Shown: piece after piece, positions 61,301 to 64,000 of the stretch
How positions within the stretch are numbered: position 1 is the stretch's first letter
Layout: the number at the start of each line of letters is the position of its first letter
Source: Chrysochromulina tobinii
Lineage: Eukaryota > Haptophyta > Prymnesiales > Chrysochromulinaceae
Assembly (NCBI GenBank): GCA_001275005.1
Contig: JWZX01003203.1
Coordinates: 20,013-84,012 of the forward strand
Direction of reading: 5' to 3'
Length of the DNA stretch: 64,000 nucleotides
The notes under the pieces: generated by a model
What the model saw: only the letters and a program-made list of their open reading frames with translations
Told to the model about the DNA's origin: nothing
Databases searched by the model: none
Program-made: the position numbers and the translations under genes

Positions 61301-64000
61301 GACGAGATCGCCGAGCTCTCGATCTCGATGCTCGACACGTGCGCGCCCGCGACAGCGCCGCGCGCCCCTCTGCACCGGCGCCTGATTGCCTCCGATGGCT
61401 TCGAGTTTCGTCACCGGTTGCGAGTTTCGTTATCGGCTGTGATTTTCGTCACCGGTTGCGAGTTTCGTCACCGGCTGTGAGTTTCGTCGCTCCTCAGGTA
61501 CGTCCGCCTCCATTTCGAGGTGGAGCACGGCAAGCCGCCGCCGCCCGTGGCCGAGTACTTCGCCGCGCCGTCGCGGGCGCCGGCGCACGCCGACGACGTT
61601 AGTGTGACGGCCGCGTCCCATGATGACGAAGCGCTCTCGTCTCCTGACGAAGCGGAGCGCCGTGCTGGGCGCGATCCTGACGAAGCGGAGCGCCGTGCTG
61701 GGCGTGACGAGCCGCCGGCCGACGCTGCGGAGGCGGCGATGGTCGCTTCGGATCTGCCCGAGACGACGCCCGGAGCGCCGTACCGAGCACAGGTCAACTT
61801 TGGCGCGCTCGCGTCCGTGTGCCTCGAGCTGTGCGTCAACGTCGGTCGTCTCGACCATCTGCTCGGGCCGATCTACACTCTCTTCTGCACCTCGAGCCGC
61901 TCACGCGAGGCATACCTTCTCGCGCTCGAGCCGTTCATCGTGACGCGCCGCGTGCCTCGCTTGCCTGGCGCGCTGCTGCTCAACATGGCGCGCCTCTTCG
62001 CGCTGCCGCCGTGCGATCCGGGCAGCGCCGCCGCATTGACCGGACACGTCGGCGCGTCGTCGTGGGCGCTGACCGGCCACCCGAGCGCCGTGGCGAGCGC
62101 ATCCGTCGGCGAGCCTGGCGTCGTCGGCGGGTGGGAGCATTGCCTGATTGCGGCTGATTGCGACTGATTGCGACTGATTGCGACTGATTGCGACTGATGA
62201 GCTCTGATGGCCTCCCTCATCAGGTGGGAGCATTGCCTGTGGCTCGCGCGCCTCGAGGCGATCCTTCTCGCCCTCACGCTCGCCGAGCGCCGAGATGAGC
62301 GCACGCCCGGCACGGCGCCCGGCACGGCGCGCGGCACGGCGCGCGGCCTCGGTGGCACGCCCCTCGAGCTGCTGCTCGCGATCTGCCGCGATCTGCGCCT
62401 GCTCTCGGCGTACGCGCATGCATGCAACGCCGTGCATGCCGACTATCACTCGCCTCTGGAGCTGATGCTCTCCATCCTCTCGACGCCCCTCGCACCCGAC
62501 GACGACGTGAGGGGTGGCGGCGGCAGCGGCGGCGGCGGCGGCGACGGCGAAGGCGGCTTTGAAAGCAGTTCACACCCATCGAGCTTCGCCTCCGGTGTGA
62601 AGGCTTTGGATGAGGCTTTGGATGAGGCGTTGCTGGCGACGGCTGACGGCGCCGCGGCGGCCGTTGAACTTCATCTGCCGCCGCCGCCGCCGCTAGACAG
62701 ACCCATGCGAAGAGCATGTGGCTACCGGCTGCTTCTCTACCTGCGCCACTGCCTCGAGGGCCTCACATTCCCCAGCGGCGAGCCTCTGCCTGCATCGAAG
62801 GCCGCCGCCGCGCGGGCGCAGGCGTGCGCGTACTTGTACGACCCGGAGCTCTCATCCACAAGACTCCGTCCGCTGATCGACTTTGACCCGGTGCGTGAGG
62901 AGTCCATGATGGCTCCATGATGGCTCTGTGATGGCTCTGTGATGGCTCTGTGATTGCTCTGCGATTGCTCTGCGATTGCGCTGTGATTGCGCTGTGATTG
63001 CTCTGTGATTGCTCTGTGATTGCTCTGCGAGCAGGTGGCGGCGCTCGGCGTGCTCGCGAAGGCCTTCGAGGAGCTTCCGATCCTTGAGAGATTCGAGCCC
63101 GAGGCGACGCGAGATCGCGCGAGGTCGCGCGAGCTCACGCCCGAGGCGAGCGGGACACGGCTCACGATGGTCGACGAGAGCAGCCCCGTCGGAGATCGCA
63201 CCTCGCTCGGAGATCGCACCTCGCTCGGAGATCGCACCTCGCGCGTGCTCGAGCCCAATCCCAATCGGAGGTCACGCGAGGACTCCTCCTTGAGCGCTCA
63301 CGACGGCGCGCCCGAAGACGGCGGGGCGATGGGGGCGATGCTCCCCGCCCATCTCCTCGTGGGCCGTCCCCCGCCCGAGGAGCAAAGCTTTGGGATGCCA
63401 AGCGCAGAGCGGATGCTCGACGCGTTGGATGCGGCCGTCATGGGCGCCCCCCCCGACGGGCCGCGCGCCGTCATGGGCTCTCCTCCTCCTCTCCAACGGG
63501 CGAGTGACGAAGCCGTGAGCCACTTCGCACGGATGGCGATTGAGCTGCGTCTTGTCTGGAGTGCGGCCGTGTCCAAAATTTGGCAGACGCACCGGGCGAG
63601 TACGAGCTCGTCCATTTCGTCACTCGGCGCGCCACTCGCCGCCTCCCCCTCCCCCTTTGGTGAGCGGGGTGGGGGTGGGGGAGGGGGAGGTGGAGGCGCC
63701 ACGCGCAGTCCCGCAACCCCCTTCCCCGCGCCCGGCGGCGGCGGCGGCGGCGATGCGGCGGTGCCGAATGCGGTGCTTCACCGCGCGGTCCTTGCGCTTG
63801 CGCAGCATGCGGCCGCGCGACGCACCGCTTCGTCAGCGGCTCATCTGGCCAGCGAGATTGGAGTGGCCAATGAGAGGAGCTCGATAGCCGCACGCGCCGC
63901 CGGCAGCGGCGGCAGCAGCGGCGGCAGCAGCAGCGGCGGCAGCGGCGGCGGCAGCGGCGGCGGCGGCGGCTGCGGCGGCTGCGGCGGCGGCGGCGGTAGC
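58358..64000 (+). CDS. VPS8: VPS8, CORVET tethering-complex subunit (partial, 3' end off window)
   Basis: Exons 58358..60427, 60531..61005, 61107..61377, 61498..62130, 62224..62890, 63035..64000 (open at the edge), 1,694 codons so far. The N-terminal acidic region (DDDLQRILDDAEDDGSIDEL) leads into a WD40-type propeller: SCVAVGTSHGHVLVFDRR, AVSAVRLAENASLLLAGHA, GALVLWDLATVTILKACP, CHIRMLHPYRPFALTCDAG, and after splicing LLLLDVTMM|VRALDSALV. The helical solenoid follows with WTEWISKLG|QSGQWLEAF, YVRLHFEVEHG and DFDP|VAALGVLAKAFEEL, landmarks of Vps8. Vps8 lets CORVET tether early endosomes with Rab5. All five introns are confirmed by the restored Vps8 sequence. Low-complexity Ala/Gly insertions are frequent and the window ends in a Gly/Ser run. 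Confidence 0.85.
60428..60530 (+). repeat. VPS8 intron 1 with shared 3' cassette
   Basis: 103-nt GT-AG intron. It starts GTGCGCGGCGCGCTCGAAAC; exon 2 starts GTGCGCGCGCTCGACTCGG, an imperfect end duplication. It ends CGGATTGCCTCCCTCATCAG. Confidence 0.85.
61006..61106 (+). repeat. VPS8 intron 2, CTGATTGCATG minisatellite
   Basis: 101-nt GT-AG intron with seven CTGATTGCATG/CTGATTGCGTG units, the same 11-bp unit as the sulfotransferase intron 60 kb away. It ends ATATTAG. Confidence 0.88.
61378..61497 (+). repeat. VPS8 intron 3, GC-AG
   Basis: 120-nt intron with a GC donor (CACCG|GCGCCTGATTGCC), a body of GAGTTTCGTCACCGGTTGC units (18-19 bp), ending GCTCCTCAG. GC is required to keep the Vps8 frame (LHR|YVRLHFEV). 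Confidence 0.65.
62131..62223 (+). repeat. VPS8 intron 4 with perfect 16-bp end duplication
   Basis: 93-nt GT-AG intron of CTGATTGCGA units ending CTGATGGCCTCCCTCATCAG. The first 16 nt of the intron, GTGGGAGCATTGCCTG, are identical to the first 16 nt of exon 5. Confidence 0.9.
62891..63034 (+). repeat. VPS8 intron 5 minisatellite
   Basis: 144-nt GT-AG intron of 11-bp TGATGGCTCTG/TGATTGCTCTG units, ending TGCGAGCAG. Confidence 0.88.

Overview
The window is nuclear DNA of a GC-rich, gene-dense microbial eukaryote. Genes sit on both strands 100-600 bp apart, use the standard code, and many are split by short spliceosomal introns (GT-AG, plus several GC-AG). The gene set (plant-type GT77 glycosyltransferase, Golgi sulfotransferase, TRP-type channel, TIR-like/TPR proteins, VPS8) and the minisatellite-filled introns suggest a unicellular alga, most plausibly a haptophyte. 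That assignment is an inference from gene content, not a sequence match.

Layout. 0-8.5 kb: a carbohydrate sulfotransferase running off the left edge, a small membrane-anchored protein, a RanBP2-type zinc-finger protein and a seven-repeat RCC1 protein (all minus), then the splicing factor YJU2/CCDC130 and a KIAA1143/DUF4604 protein (plus). 8.6-20.6 kb: a TRPV-like channel (minus), a nine-exon DDX54/Dbp10 helicase (plus), an XEG113-like GT77 (minus) and PUS7/TruD (plus). 21-39 kb: an FkbM-like protein, a PhyH-type oxygenase, an IQ/ubiquitin-like protein, a GT31 glycosyltransferase, a TPR-AHA1 co-chaperone, a PDZ-WW-EF-hand scaffold and a JmjC-like oxygenase. 39.9-53.7 kb: an immune-like island. 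53.9-64 kb: 6-phosphogluconolactonase, a GT-D-like protein, an FHA/poly-Q protein and a six-exon VPS8 running off the right edge.

Two things stand out. First, a five-exon gene of about 1,999 codons (43203-49744) encodes an N-terminal helical region, a PAS-like segment, a NACHT-type P-loop ATPase and ribonuclease-inhibitor-type LRRs, an NLR-like architecture. It lies between two direct copies of a TIR-like/TPR gene, one with an eroded 3' end. Second, introns in unrelated genes (sulfotransferase, DDX54, the NLR-like gene, VPS8) share one construction: a body of about 10-12 bp CTGAT-containing tandem units and a near-identical 3' cassette, CTGATTGCCTCCCTCATCAG. Several also have exon sequence duplicated across their two ends. 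They look like a recently spread introner-like family.

Exon coordinates were derived by hand from reading frame, protein-family continuity and splice-site dinucleotides. No similarity search or transcript data were available.
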